Assembly (NCBI GenBank): GCA_023456995.1
Contig: JAEWNU010000305.1
Coordinates: 1-6,985 of the forward strand
Length of the DNA: 6,985 nucleotides
From: Bacillota bacterium
Lineage (GTDB): Bacteria; Bacillota; Clostridia; Oscillospirales; Ruminococcaceae
Reading direction: 5' to 3'
The notes under the pieces: generated by a model
What the model was told of the DNA's origin: nothing
Seen by the model: the letters and a program-made list of their open reading frames with translations, nothing else
The model's database searches: none
Shown here: positions 1-6,176 of the stretch, in pieces
Layout: the number at the start of each line of letters is the position of its first letter
How positions within the stretch are numbered: position 1 is the stretch's first letter
Position numbers and translations under genes: made by a program

Positions 1-1
1 C

Positions 2-58
2 GGTGGTTGCGCCGACCTTTTGGCGATTACTTTTATGCTGCATTTCCTCTGCGAATAG
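2..58 (+). CDS. Possible C-terminal end of a rightward gene cut by the window edge
   Basis: Frame 2 of the plus strand is open from the window edge and ends at a TAG at 56-58. It gives 18 residues beginning GGCADLLA and continuing hydrophobic to a final Cys-Glu. A Gly-Gly-x-x-Asp-Leu-Leu start followed by a hydrophobic end would suit the tail of a membrane protein (it faintly recalls DUF3267 peptidase tails, but this is a guess). Support is contextual: a hairpin with a T5 run lies about 58 nt downstream in the right orientation. Frames 1 and 3 are also open here but read on without looking like protein. On the minus strand a short AGAGG-ATG start could be drawn instead. Too short to identify. 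Confidence 0.3.
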   Translation, partial: GGCADLLAITFMLHFLCE

Positions 59-115
59 ACCAGTTTTATATACTTAATGTTTATTTTGTCATCAATAGTC
101 TTTTAGTTGAAAATG

Positions 116-149
116 AGCGCCCCCGGAATTGTTTCCGAGGGCGCTTTTT
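116..149. terminator. Bidirectional intrinsic terminator between convergent genes
   Basis: Arms at 116-128 and 133-145 form a 13-position stem with a 4-nt loop (129-132). On the plus strand one position is a C/A mismatch (123/138), but T145-T149 gives a good U run. On the minus strand the same position becomes a G-U pair, so the stem is complete; it starts 15 nt after the stop of the PLP-enzyme gene and is followed by CATTTTC. It therefore fits as terminator for the minus-strand RidA/PLP operon and for any gene entering from the left. Confidence 0.8.
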
Positions 150-160
150 ATTGTTGCATT

Positions 161-1255
161 TTAATGATCGGACTTTAAACCCGCGCCACACATGGGAATG
201 ATGCTGTCCGGCGTTTTGCCATAAAGCGTGCAATAATGCAGATAAGCCGCATAATTGGCGGCGGTGGTATGCTCGCAATAGATGCCCTTTTTAGCCAATG
301 CACTTCTTGCCTCAAGGATTTTATCCTCAGGGGCGAGAATTACCTTGCAGTGGTGCTTTTGGATATAGCCCAATATCTCCTCGCCGCGCATCGGAACGCC
401 GATGGCGATGCCCTCTGCCAGCGTGGGAGAGACTGAAACCATCGCCGGTGCCGCCAGCCCCTGTTCTACTGCCGATGCAATGGGTGCGCAATGCTCGCTT
501 TGCAGCGCAACAACGTTGGGCATCTTCTCAATGACGCCAGCCGCCAGAAACTCCTCCAGCGCTTTAATAACGCCGATAAACAGTGTACCGTTGCCCAGCG
601 GCACAAAGATATTCTGCGGAATGCGCCCAAGCTGCTCATAAATCTCGTAGATATAGGTTTTGGTACCTTCGTAGAAATAGGGATTATAGACGTGGTTGGC
701 GTAATATTTGCCCTCACTGTCCACCTTGGCGCGGCAAACGTCGGCACAGTGGTCGCGCGAGCCTGGCACAATGTTGACCGCCGCACCGTGCGCACGAATC
801 ATGTCAATCTTTTTGGGCGAGGTCCCCTCGGGGACAAAAATCTCACAGGCGATTCCCGCTTTGGCACAATAGGCCGCTACACTGTTGCCCGCGTTGCCGC
901 TGCTATCCTGCACCACTGAATCGACACCGATGGCCTTGCAATGGGAAATCAGCACGGCGGCGCCCCTGTCCTTGAACGAAAGCGTCGGCATGAAATAGTC
1001 CATCTTGAGCAGCAAATCGTCGTCGAAGGGTACCACCGGTGTCATGCCCTCGCCCAGAGAGATCTGACGCCAGCTCTCGTCGAGGAGCGGCATAAACGCA
1101 CGGTAGCGAAAAAGCCCCCAGCAGTTTTTGTCTATCAGCGCCGGATCAAAGGCTGGCGCGGTAAAATCAAGCTTCCACAGGCCGCCGCAATCGCATTTGG
1201 GGGCTCTGGTTGATACATCAGCTATAGCCCCACACTTTGAACAGATGTAATTCAT
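161..1255 (-). CDS. Threonine-synthase-like PLP-dependent enzyme with N-terminal zinc ribbon
   Basis: A 364-residue cytoplasmic enzyme of fold-type II PLP enzymes. Residues 5-23 carry CxxC...CxC cysteines (Cys5, Cys8, Cys21, Cys23), a small zinc ribbon seen in one class of threonine synthases. Lys95 in SFKDRGAA is the expected Schiff-base lysine; SSGNAG (118-123) and the Gly-rich GNGTLFIG (221-228) are the substrate and phosphate-binding loops. Length is close to B. subtilis ThrC (about 350 residues). The start ATG (1253-1255) has GGAGG at 1266-1270 and overlaps the ridA stop by 4 bp, so translation is probably coupled. Threonine synthase converts O-phosphohomoserine to threonine, but no thrA/thrB neighbours are seen, and SSGNAG in place of the usual STGNT loop leaves room for another lyase or synthase activity. 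The partner RidA hints at a reaction releasing reactive enamines (inference). Family membership is firm; exact substrate is not. Confidence 0.85.
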   Translation of the reverse strand: MNYICSKCGAIADVSTRAPKCDCGGLWKLDFTAPAFDPALIDKNCWGLFRYRAFMPLLDESWRQISLGEGMTPVVPFDDDLLLKMDYFMPTLSFKDRGAAVLISHCKAIGVDSVVQDSSGNAGNSVAAYCAKAGIACEIFVPEGTSPKKIDMIRAHGAAVNIVPGSRDHCADVCRAKVDSEGKYYANHVYNPYFYEGTKTYIYEIYEQLGRIPQNIFVPLGNGTLFIGVIKALEEFLAAGVIEKMPNVVALQSEHCAPIASAVEQGLAAPAMVSVSPTLAEGIAIGVPMRGEEILGYIQKHHCKVILAPEDKILEARSALAKKGIYCEHTTAANYAAYLHYCTLYGKTPDSIIPMCGAGLKSDH

Positions 1256-1635
1256 AAAGCACGAACCTCCGCTACCGCTTCAATTTCGACCATGCAGCCA
1301 AAGTGTAGTGCAGGTACTGGCACAACAATTCTGGCGGGTCTGTGGCTGCCAAAAAACTCATAATACACGGTGTTCACTTCATCCCAAAGCGCAACGTCGG
1401 TCACATAAACGCGGCACTGCACCACATCGCTGCGGGTCAGGCCCGCCTCAGTCAGCACACGTTCGACATTTTTAAGTGCCAGCGCCGCGTGTGCCGCAAT
1501 GCCGCCCTCTGGCAGCGCGCGGGTGTCTGGGTCGATTGACAGCTGGCCGGAAATGTACAGCATTCCGTTTGAAATGATGCCGGGGCTGTAATGGCCCTTG
1601 TTTGTCCCTTCGTATCGGGGGGATACAATCTCCAT
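1252..1635 (-). CDS. ridA: RidA-family enamine/imine deaminase
   Basis: A 127-residue protein, the normal length for the RidA/YjgF/UK114 family, which form trimers in the cytoplasm and hydrolyse 2-aminoacrylate and 2-aminocrotonate released by PLP enzymes. Visible family marks: YSPGI (17-21), LYISGQLSIDP (26-36), the helix with NVERVLTEAG (56-65), and near the C-terminus PARIVVPVPAL (100-110) followed by VEIEAVAEV (116-124). Arg102 lies at the position of the catalytic arginine (Arg105 in E. coli RidA) and the EIEA motif is intact, so I expect deaminase activity rather than a divergent Rid subgroup. AGGAGAGG at 1643-1650 lies 7 nt before the ATG. It is the first gene of an operon with the PLP enzyme, with a shared ATGA overlap at 1252-1255, and is preceded by a clear promoter. 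Confidence 0.92.
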   Translation of the reverse strand: MEIVSPRYEGTNKGHYSPGIISNGMLYISGQLSIDPDTRALPEGGIAAHAALALKNVERVLTEAGLTRSDVVQCRVYVTDVALWDEVNTVYYEFFGSHRPARIVVPVPALHFGCMVEIEAVAEVRAL

Positions 1636-1756
1636 ATTTAAACCTCTCCTTTGCGTATTGTACGAGCGGCTTGTCCATCAAACGGCTTTGTCGCACGCTG
1701 CGCCTGCCCTGGTCTGACGGATTTATCAACCGTCTGGCACGTATAGAATACCAAAA

Positions 1757-1785
1757 ATTATAGCATATAGAGCCTATTCTGTCAT
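1757..1785 (-). promoter_or_regulatory. SigA-type promoter of the ridA/PLP-enzyme operon
   Basis: Read on the minus strand: -35 ATGACA at 1780-1785 (5 of 6 to TTGACA), a 17-nt spacer, and a perfect -10 TATAAT at 1757-1762 preceded by TGC, i.e. an extended -10. Predicted start near 1750, giving a leader of about 115 nt before the ridA ATG. In that leader GACGG/CCGTC arms can form a small hairpin around a 9-nt loop; I see no T-box or other known riboswitch motif. AGAATA/TATTCT half-sites (1745-1750, 1775-1780) flank the -10 symmetrically and could be an operator, but six bases each is weak. Confidence 0.75.
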
Positions 1786-1872
1786 TATTCCGGTGCCTGA
1801 TTAAAAGAGTATAGAAATGCAGCTCAGGCTCTTTGCTATTTAAAGCAATCAATGCCTTCAAAGCGAGCTAAT

Positions 1873-1900
1873 AGAGCCGCCGATTTAATCCGGCGGCTCT
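1873..1900 (-). terminator. Hairpin downstream of the chemoreceptor gene, probable terminator
   Basis: A perfect 10-bp inverted repeat, AGAGCCGCCG at 1873-1882 with CGGCGGCTCT at 1891-1900, loop of 8 nt. It begins 43 nt past the stop codon of the chemoreceptor and lies before the ridA promoter, as a terminator for the minus-strand receptor transcript should. The following minus-strand bases (ATTAGC) are a poor U run, so termination may be weak or factor-assisted. Confidence 0.5.
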
Positions 1901-1943
1901 GTTGCACTTCCCATTTTAGGGGCACAATGATGCTTTCAACGCA

Positions 1944-4007
1944 TTAAAAATATTTGCTGTCGCTGTCCTCAAGAACAGGCGCAGGGGTCTCGTCCTCTTC
2001 AGCCGGGGCTACGAACGTCTTACCCGACGATTCAGCGTCCTTAAGCGTAAATTTAGCAATCAGTTCTTCAAGCAGATTGGACTGGCTGGACAGTTCTTCG
2101 CTGGCTGCGGCGCTTTGCTGCGCGGTGGCGGCATTTGTCTGCACGACTGAAGAAATCTGTTCAACACCTTGACTGATCTGCACAATAGCCGAAGCCTGAT
2201 CCTGCGTAGCATGCGCAATTTTATCTATCAGCGCAATGGCATCCTGTGTCTCTTGGGCGCTTTGCTCCAGCGACTTTGCGGTGGAGGCGGAGGTATTACT
2301 GCCATTTTTCACGGCGGCAATCGTCTCTTCGATCAACACCGTGGTGTCCTTGGCCGCTGCGGCTGATTTGCCCGCTAAATTACGCACTTCGTCAGCTACC
2401 ACGGCAAAGCCCTTGCCCGCTTCGCCAGCGCGTGCAGCCTCAACCGCTGCGTTAAGCGCCAGAATATTGGTCTGAAAGGCAATGTCATCAATTACCTTGA
2501 TGATCTTTGAAATTTCGGCTGATTTTTGAGCAATCTGCTCCATCGCTGTAACGGTATCCTTCATTTTGTCGTTGCTGCTGCGCAGCTCACGACCGGCAGA
2601 ATCGGCTTTTGCATGTGCCTTTTTTGTATTTTCGGCATTTTGCTTAATTTGCGCTGTAACCTCTTCAAGCGATGCCGAAAGCTCTTGGATGGCGCTGGCC
2701 TGCTCGGTGGCGCCTTGAGAAAGTGCCTGTGCGCCGTTTGAGACCTGATCTGAGCCGCTGTCCACCTGTGCCGCCGCCTCGTTAATCTTCGTCATCGTGG
2801 CATTAAGATTATCCAGCATGGCCTGCAAATTGTCTTTAAGCTTCTTAAACTGGCCGGTATATTCACGCTTAAGCTCAATGGTCAGGTCGCCCTGAGATAC
2901 GCTTAATAGCGACTCTGAAATCTCGTCAATATAACCCTGATAATTGACCAGCTGATTGATGGTAAGGCCAAAAGCATGTGCCAGATGACCAATTTCATCC
3001 TTGCTTTTTATCGATAGCGAGACATTAAAATCACCGTCCGCAATTTGCTGAGCCGCCGCGGTAATTTTTTTAATCGGGATGGCAATTCGGGAGCTCACGA
3101 TATAAATTGCGACAACACCTGCCGCCATGATCGCAACACACAGTACCAGAAGCACCTGCGCCAGCGTCATAACTCGTTTTAAAACCTCGCTGCGTTGCAT
3201 CGTCAACACCATAATCCACGGGCTGCCTTCAATCGGTGCATAGCCCGCAATCTTGTCAACACCGCCGTAACTATATTCGCCGTAACCGGAGCCGCCGGCT
3301 ATCATCTTTTCAGTAAAAGCGCCCAGCGCCTGAACGGTGGGGTCGTTTTTTGCATTTTCAATGTCATTATCCTGCGCAATAACCAAGTCGTTATTTTTGT
3401 GTCCCACCGTTGTGCCCTGATTATTGATCATGTAAGCGTAACCGGTCTCTTTATAAGTGATACCCATGCTGATTTCGCTGAGCATCAGGCCGTCCTTCCG
3501 TCCGTAAAGCACACCAACAATGCGATTGTTTACTCTGACAGGTGCCGCAAATACCACAACCGGCTTCCCATCCAGCTTGTTAAACATCAGGTCGGAGTAG
3601 TTGACCTCGCCATTCTTTGCCTTCTGGAAGAATTCCCGGTCTGCGACATTATTTGTCCCCATAGTGCCATCTAAAAGAATAGCCTTGCCGGACAGATCGG
3701 CATAAGCAAACAGCACATAATTCATTCGTTCAGCCTCGGCCTTGTAATGGGTGGCCTTGTCGATAACCGTGACCGTGCTGTCAGTTATCATAACGTTCTG
3801 AGCTAAAGCGTCAATATATCTCAGCTCGGCTTGAAGCTGTGTGGCAATATTTTGAGCCTGAACCTGCGCCATCATTTCCAGATTGTAATCAGCATCCTCC
3901 AGAAGATTTTTGCCTTCAATGGTCGTGATAGTGATGCCCAAAGCTGAAACGATGACTAAAAGAACCAACGTAAAAATGACAATTAACTTGAGCCGGAGTG
4001 ATTTCAT
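1944..4007 (-). CDS. Methyl-accepting chemotaxis protein with dCache-like sensor and tandem HAMP
   Basis: A 687-residue transmembrane chemoreceptor. Order: short basic N-terminus; TM1 about 6-28; extracellular double-Cache-like sensor about 35-270 (motifs [39 protein letters not shown]); TM2 about 282-305; HAMP 303-356 with [10 protein letters not shown]; a second HAMP-like segment about 357-410 ([11 protein letters not shown]); then a long coiled coil with the invariant signalling tip [19 protein letters not shown] (511-529) to [11 protein letters not shown] (538-548). The C-terminus is acidic (SDSKYF) and lacks an xWxxF-type CheR tether. It should sense a small extracellular ligand and control CheA. 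Start chosen at 4007 because GAGGGGG (4016-4022) precedes it with proper spacing; an in-frame ATG 24 nt upstream (4031) has no ribosome site. No che genes are in the window, so it is an orphan receptor divergent from spoIIA. Ligand unknown: the residues do not cleanly match the amino-acid-binding dCache motif. Confidence 0.95.
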   Translation of the reverse strand: MKSLRLKLIVIFTLVLLVIVSALGITITTIEGKNLLEDADYNLEMMAQVQAQNIATQLQAELRYIDALAQNVMITDSTVTVIDKATHYKAEAERMNYVLFAYADLSGKAILLDGTMGTNNVADREFFQKAKNGEVNYSDLMFNKLDGKPVVVFAAPVRVNNRIVGVLYGRKDGLMLSEISMGITYKETGYAYMINNQGTTVGHKNNDLVIAQDNDIENAKNDPTVQALGAFTEKMIAGGSGYGEYSYGGVDKIAGYAPIEGSPWIMVLTMQRSEVLKRVMTLAQVLLVLCVAIMAAGVVAIYIVSSRIAIPIKKITAAAQQIADGDFNVSLSIKSKDEIGHLAHAFGLTINQLVNYQGYIDEISESLLSVSQGDLTIELKREYTGQFKKLKDNLQAMLDNLNATMTKINEAAAQVDSGSDQVSNGAQALSQGATEQASAIQELSASLEEVTAQIKQNAENTKKAHAKADSAGRELRSSNDKMKDTVTAMEQIAQKSAEISKIIKVIDDIAFQTNILALNAAVEAARAGEAGKGFAVVADEVRNLAGKSAAAAKDTTVLIEETIAAVKNGSNTSASTAKSLEQSAQETQDAIALIDKIAHATQDQASAIVQISQGVEQISSVVQTNAATAQQSAAASEELSSQSNLLEELIAKFTLKDAESSGKTFVAPAEEDETPAPVLEDSDSKYF

Positions 4008-4126
4008 GGTGATTTCCCCCTCATTTTGCATAGAGTTCGTAATTTAAGCCAAAATCTTGCCAATCTTACAAGCCAAAAAACTATGTGGGTACAATATCCA
4101 GTTAATTAATGTAATATATGGTATCA

Positions 4127-4132
4127 ATTATA
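4127..4132 (-). promoter_or_regulatory. Possible -10 element for the chemoreceptor gene
   Basis: On the minus strand 4127-4132 reads TATAAT, 120 nt upstream of the receptor start. No good -35 lies 16-18 nt further (TATCTT at 17 nt) and there is no extended -10, so an activator or chance are both possible. No convincing SigD-type motility promoter was found. Confidence 0.2.
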
Positions 4133-4195
4133 ACGCTTTATCCACCAAAAAGATACAGGCGATTTGGTCAAATTTTGTTGTTTTCATATGTAAAG

Positions 4196-4224
4196 CTGGC
4201 TATACATGTCGAATTTTTTATAAT
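4196..4224 (+). promoter_or_regulatory. Weak rightward SigA-type promoter overlapped by a Spo0A-like box
   Basis: TATAAT at 4219-4224 is a perfect -10; 17 nt upstream only CTGGCT (4196-4201, 3 of 6) stands at -35. The Spo0A-like box 4207-4213 falls in the spacer. A poor -35 with a regulator box nearby is typical of activator-dependent promoters, although Spo0A activation usually places boxes at or upstream of -35. Tentative. Confidence 0.25.
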
Positions 4225-4244
4225 AATCGTCAAAATATGTCGAT
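4207..4244. promoter_or_regulatory. Cluster of Spo0A-box-like sites
   Basis: TGTCGAA at 4207-4213 is a perfect match to the Spo0A box core known from Bacillus and clostridia. A second TGTCGAT at 4238-4244 (6 of 7) lies exactly 31 bp away in the same orientation, about three helical turns. Between them ATCGTCA (4227-4233) is TGACGAT on the minus strand, a further near match. The cluster lies about 290-325 bp before spoIIAA and about 200-240 bp before the divergent chemoreceptor, so either side could be the target. spoIIA is a classic Spo0A/SigH-controlled operon, which makes the sites plausible. Confidence 0.45.
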
Positions 4245-4260
4245 AAAGCGTCGCTTGCCA

Positions 4261-4287
4261 CAGCTAGGCCATCAGCTGATTTTTTTT
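4261..4287 (+). terminator. Weak rightward terminator-like hairpin in the spoIIA upstream region
   Basis: CAGCT (4261-4265) can pair with AGCTG (4274-4278) across an 8-nt loop, followed by an A and an unbroken T8 run at 4280-4287. The stem is only 5 bp, so the call rests mainly on the T run. An alternative pairing is ATCAGC (4271-4276) with GCTGAT (4288-4293). Confidence 0.3.
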
Positions 4288-4431
4288 GCTGATTACCAAT
4301 ACTTTTGTTCAACTAAAGTGCGCCTTTTTAATAAAAGTGGATTTTTGGCAAGCCGCAGCAGCATTTTACCCGCCAATTTTTCGTTTATATGCCGTCAAGC
4401 CGCGGTTTATGACCTTTCTCGACCAACTGCT

Positions 4432-4460
4432 TCCCTTATCCTTGTTGATAAGGGATTTTT
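4432..4460 (+). terminator. Rightward intrinsic terminator just upstream of spoIIAA
   Basis: TCCCTTATC (4432-4440) and GATAAGGGA (4447-4455) form a perfect 9-bp stem with a 6-nt loop, directly followed by T5 (4456-4460) and then ATGTTTT. It has the full look of a Rho-independent terminator on the plus strand; the minus-strand side has no T run. It ends 71 nt before the spoIIAA start, so it either closes an unseen upstream transcript or attenuates the spoIIA leader. The 3' arm reads AAGGGATTT and loosely resembles a SigH -35, with GGGGTAT (4468-4474) as a poor -10, so an embedded promoter cannot be excluded. Confidence 0.6.
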
Positions 4461-4531
4461 ATGTTTTGGGGTATATTTACCCTTCTAATTTGAAAAGATA
4501 TCCATATTATCCAAAAAAGGAAGTGAAAGCT

Positions 4532-4846
4532 GTGTGTACAATTCTTTCCCCTGCTGGCGACACGCTGACGGTGCTGCTTGCGGGCGAAATTGACCATCAT
4601 TCGGCGGTTGGCATACGTGCCCAGATAGACGAGGCCATTGAACGCCACCGCCCTGCTGTGTTGACGCTGGATTTTGGCGGCGTCACTTTTATGGATTCCT
4701 CTGGAATAGGTCTGGTCATGGGACGTTACAAGCTGATGAACACATTTGGCGGCACAGTAAATGTTGTCAACACCCCCAAGCCGCTGCAAAAGGTGATGCG
4801 CCTGGCGGGGTTAGACCGCCTGGCCAGTATTAAAACGGAGGAATGA
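4532..4846 (+). CDS. spoIIAA: Anti-sigma F factor antagonist SpoIIAA
   Basis: A 104-residue single STAS-domain protein that, when unphosphorylated, binds SpoIIAB and frees SigF in the forespore. GEIDHHSA (18-25) and FMDSSGIGLVMGRYK (53-67) match the B. subtilis protein closely; Ser56, the first serine of DSSG, is the site phosphorylated by SpoIIAB and dephosphorylated by SpoIIE in that system. B. subtilis SpoIIAA has 117 residues; this one is shorter at both ends. I place the start at GTG 4532 because AGGA (4518-4521) lies 10 nt before it and the protein then begins directly at the first STAS strand. A GTG at 4523 is too close to that site, and upstream in-frame ATGs (for example 4286) would add residues unlike any STAS protein and run across the 4432-4460 hairpin. 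First gene of the spoIIA operon; 4 nt separate it from spoIIAB. Confidence 0.95.
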   Translation: MCTILSPAGDTLTVLLAGEIDHHSAVGIRAQIDEAIERHRPAVLTLDFGGVTFMDSSGIGLVMGRYKLMNTFGGTVNVVNTPKPLQKVMRLAGLDRLASIKTEE

Positions 4847-4850
4847 AGCC

Positions 4851-5306
4851 ATGATAAAACCGCTCAACAGCATGAAAGCTGAGTTCGACGGTCGCTCGGT
4901 CAACGAAAGCTTTGCCCGCGCCGCCGTCGCCGCCTTTGTAGCACAGCTTGACCCCACAGTAGATGAGCTCTGTGACATACGCACCGCCGTCTCGGAGGCA
5001 GTAACCAACAGTATTGTACATGCCTATCCGAATACCCTTGGCCGTGTTTACATATCCGCCGACATCTATGAAGGCAGGCGGGTGGTTATTAGGGTGAAGG
5101 ACAAGGGCTGCGGCATCGCAGATGTCAAGCAGGCGATGGAACCGCTTTTTACCACCGGCGCGGACCAAGAGCGCTCCGGTCTGGGCTTTTCGGTCATGCA
5201 GAGCCTGATGGACCGGGTCAAGGTGCGCTCAAAGCCGGGCGGCCCCACCGTCGTCACCCTCGAAAGGAGGCTCATCTCCAAAGGTGATGCAAATGTCAGG
5301 GTGTAA
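4851..5306 (+). CDS. spoIIAB: Anti-sigma F factor / serine kinase SpoIIAB
   Basis: A 151-residue GHKL-fold kinase that holds SigF inactive with ATP bound and phosphorylates SpoIIAA. Shared with B. subtilis SpoIIAB (146 residues): NESFARAAVAAFVAQLDPT (18-36), the N-box SEAVTNSIVHAY (48-59, with Glu49 and Asn53 as catalytic base and Mg ligand), the G1 box DKGCGI (84-89), PLFTT (98-102), and ERSGLGF (107-113) of the ATP lid and G2 loop. All nucleotide-binding elements look intact. GGAGG at 4837-4841, inside the end of spoIIAA, lies 9 nt before the ATG. The 3' end overlaps sigF by 14 bp. Compared with B. subtilis it has a few extra N-terminal residues and a charged tail ending DANVRV. Confidence 0.97.
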   Translation: MIKPLNSMKAEFDGRSVNESFARAAVAAFVAQLDPTVDELCDIRTAVSEAVTNSIVHAYPNTLGRVYISADIYEGRRVVIRVKDKGCGIADVKQAMEPLFTTGADQERSGLGFSVMQSLMDRVKVRSKPGGPTVVTLERRLISKGDANVRV

Positions 5307-5973
5307 GGAAATTCTCTCGCGCAGCGAAACCATCGAAAAAAACATGGGTCTGGTGCATGCCTGCGCGCACCGCTTCAAGGGGCGCGGCATCGAATATGAG
5401 GATTTGTTTCAGGCCGGTTGCATCGGTCTGATTAAGGCGACCGACGCGTTTGACCATGACCGCGGCGTACGCTTTTCAACCTATGCCGTGCCGGTGATCC
5501 TAGGCGAAATGCGCCGCCTGTTCCGCGACGGCGGGGCTATTAAAATAAGCCGAACTATTAAGGAGCTTTCGATGCGAATTGCCCGCGCGCGGGAACGGTT
5601 TTCGTTTGAACACGATCATGAGCCTACCATCTCAGAGCTTTCCGCGCTGCTTGAAGTCTCGGAAGAAGCTGTAGTTGAAGCCATCGGCGTCTGCGCACCG
5701 CCGGTGTCGCTGACCGAAAGTGAGGATCAGGGCGGTGGTCAGCTCGATCTGCCGGTCGATTCGCCTGAAGAACTAACCAGCGATCTCATCGCGCTGCGCC
5801 AGTCGCTGGATTTATTGGAGGAGCGCGACCGCGCCATTATTCTGATGCGTTATTTTGGCGAAAAGACCCAGTCCCAGACCGCCGAACGCTTAGGGATGAC
5901 ACAGGTGCAGGTGTCACGCCGTGAAAAGAAAATTATGACCCAGCTGCGGCGTGACCTGCTGGGTACGGGGTAG
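5293..5973 (+). CDS. sigF: RNA polymerase sigma-F factor (SpoIIAC), short N-terminus
   Basis: A 226-residue SigB/F/G-type sigma factor directing early forespore transcription. Region 2 spans about 14-85 (IEKNMGLV, DLFQAGCIGLIKATDAFD, VRFSTYAVPVILGEMRR), region 3 about 86-145 (IKISRTIKEL), region 4 about 165-222 with the HTH SQTAERLGMTQVQVSRREKK. Order in the operon and sequence identify it as SigF rather than SigG. B. subtilis SigF has 255 residues; here the stretch before the conserved IEKN is about 24 residues shorter and lacks the region 1.2-like GDxxAR segment. Start: ATG 5293 follows AAGGTGAT (5281-5288), complementary to the 16S tail; GTG 5284 or ATG 5287 would add only two or three residues, 13-16 nt after AGGAGG (5265-5270). 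Overlaps spoIIAB by 14 bp. Two SpoIIAB-facing regions (2 and 3) appear intact. Confidence 0.95.
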   Translation: MSGCKEILSRSETIEKNMGLVHACAHRFKGRGIEYEDLFQAGCIGLIKATDAFDHDRGVRFSTYAVPVILGEMRRLFRDGGAIKISRTIKELSMRIARARERFSFEHDHEPTISELSALLEVSEEAVVEAIGVCAPPVSLTESEDQGGGQLDLPVDSPEELTSDLIALRQSLDLLEERDRAIILMRYFGEKTQSQTAERLGMTQVQVSRREKKIMTQLRRDLLGTG

Positions 5974-5977
5974 GCAT

Positions 5978-6027
5978 AAACGCCGCCGGTGCAGAGCCGA
6001 AATTTTGGCTTTGCACTGGCGGCGTTT
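5978..6027 (+). terminator. Long hairpin after sigF, probable spoIIA operon terminator
   Basis: Arms 5978-5998 and 6007-6027 pair over 21 positions, all Watson-Crick except two G-U pairs (5988/6017 and 5994/6011), around an AT-rich 8-nt loop. On the minus strand those two become A/C mismatches, so selection appears to act on plus-strand RNA. It starts 4 nt after the sigF stop. The following GGCAATTT is a poor U run, so it may also act as a 3' stability element. Confidence 0.6.
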
Positions 6028-6064
6028 GGCAATTTACCACATGATAAGGTGGCGTACAAGAGCG

Positions 6065-6138
6065 AAGTTTTCAACAGCCACCATGAAAATTGTTGAAAAC
6101 TTGACGGTCAGCGGGCATATAGACCACCCGCTGCCGTC
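6065..6138 (+). other. Two back-to-back inverted repeats (structured RNA or binding sites)
   Basis: First: AAGTTTTCAACA (6065-6076) and TGTTGAAAACTT (6091-6102), a perfect 12-bp stem with a 14-nt loop. Second, with no gap: 6103-6115 and 6127-6138, 12 pairs with one bulged T (6108) and an 11-nt loop. Neither is followed by a T run, so they are not ordinary terminators. GGTGGC (6048-6053) could alternatively pair with GCCACC (6077-6082) in the first loop. They may form a structured transcript or be operators. Confidence 0.5.
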
Positions 6139-6176
6139 GAAGGTGAGCAGTCTGGCAAAGCATCAAGCGTTCTAAT

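Larger units (their letters stand above)
4008..4531. other. AT-rich divergent intergenic region between the chemoreceptor and spoIIA
   Basis: About 520 bp without a convincing gene. Two plus-strand reading frames stay open (from 4057 and from 4286, the latter running into spoIIAA), but their translations have no domain or credible ribosome site and cross a terminator hairpin, so I read the region as regulatory. Contents: ribosome site of the chemoreceptor (4016-4022), a minus-strand TATAAT, Spo0A-box-like sites, a plus-strand TATAAT, and two plus-strand hairpins with T runs. A small inverted repeat GGGTA/TACCC at 4469-4482 lies just before the spoIIAA ribosome site. Confidence 0.7.

Noticed and set aside
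1472..1861. 129-codon minus-strand frame overlapping ridA in another frame
   Set aside because: It covers the ridA promoter, leader and start of ridA; the translation is not protein-like and the start lacks a ribosome site.
3195..3674. 159-codon plus-strand frame opposite the chemoreceptor
   Set aside because: Antisense shadow of a well-supported receptor gene with no ribosome site or motif; the same holds for the other plus-strand frames at 1954-2741.
3984..4031. Chemoreceptor start at ATG 4031
   Set aside because: No Shine-Dalgarno upstream of 4031, whereas GAGGGGG stands correctly before ATG 4007 and the protein then starts with the basic residues before TM1.
4057..4488. 143-codon open frame on the plus strand in the intergenic region
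   Set aside because: AT-rich, no credible start site or ribosome site, no recognisable motif, and it spans both hairpins and the regulatory sites.
4286..4531. In-frame upstream extension of spoIIAA to ATG 4286 (186 residues in total)
   Set aside because: The added 82 residues resemble no STAS protein, have no ribosome site and run across a terminator hairpin; GTG 4532 with AGGA fits the family length.
5951..6175. Plus-strand frame after sigF, including a 30-codon ATG 6083 version
   Set aside because: Reads through the 21-bp hairpin, has no ribosome site, and the inverted repeats explain the sequence better.
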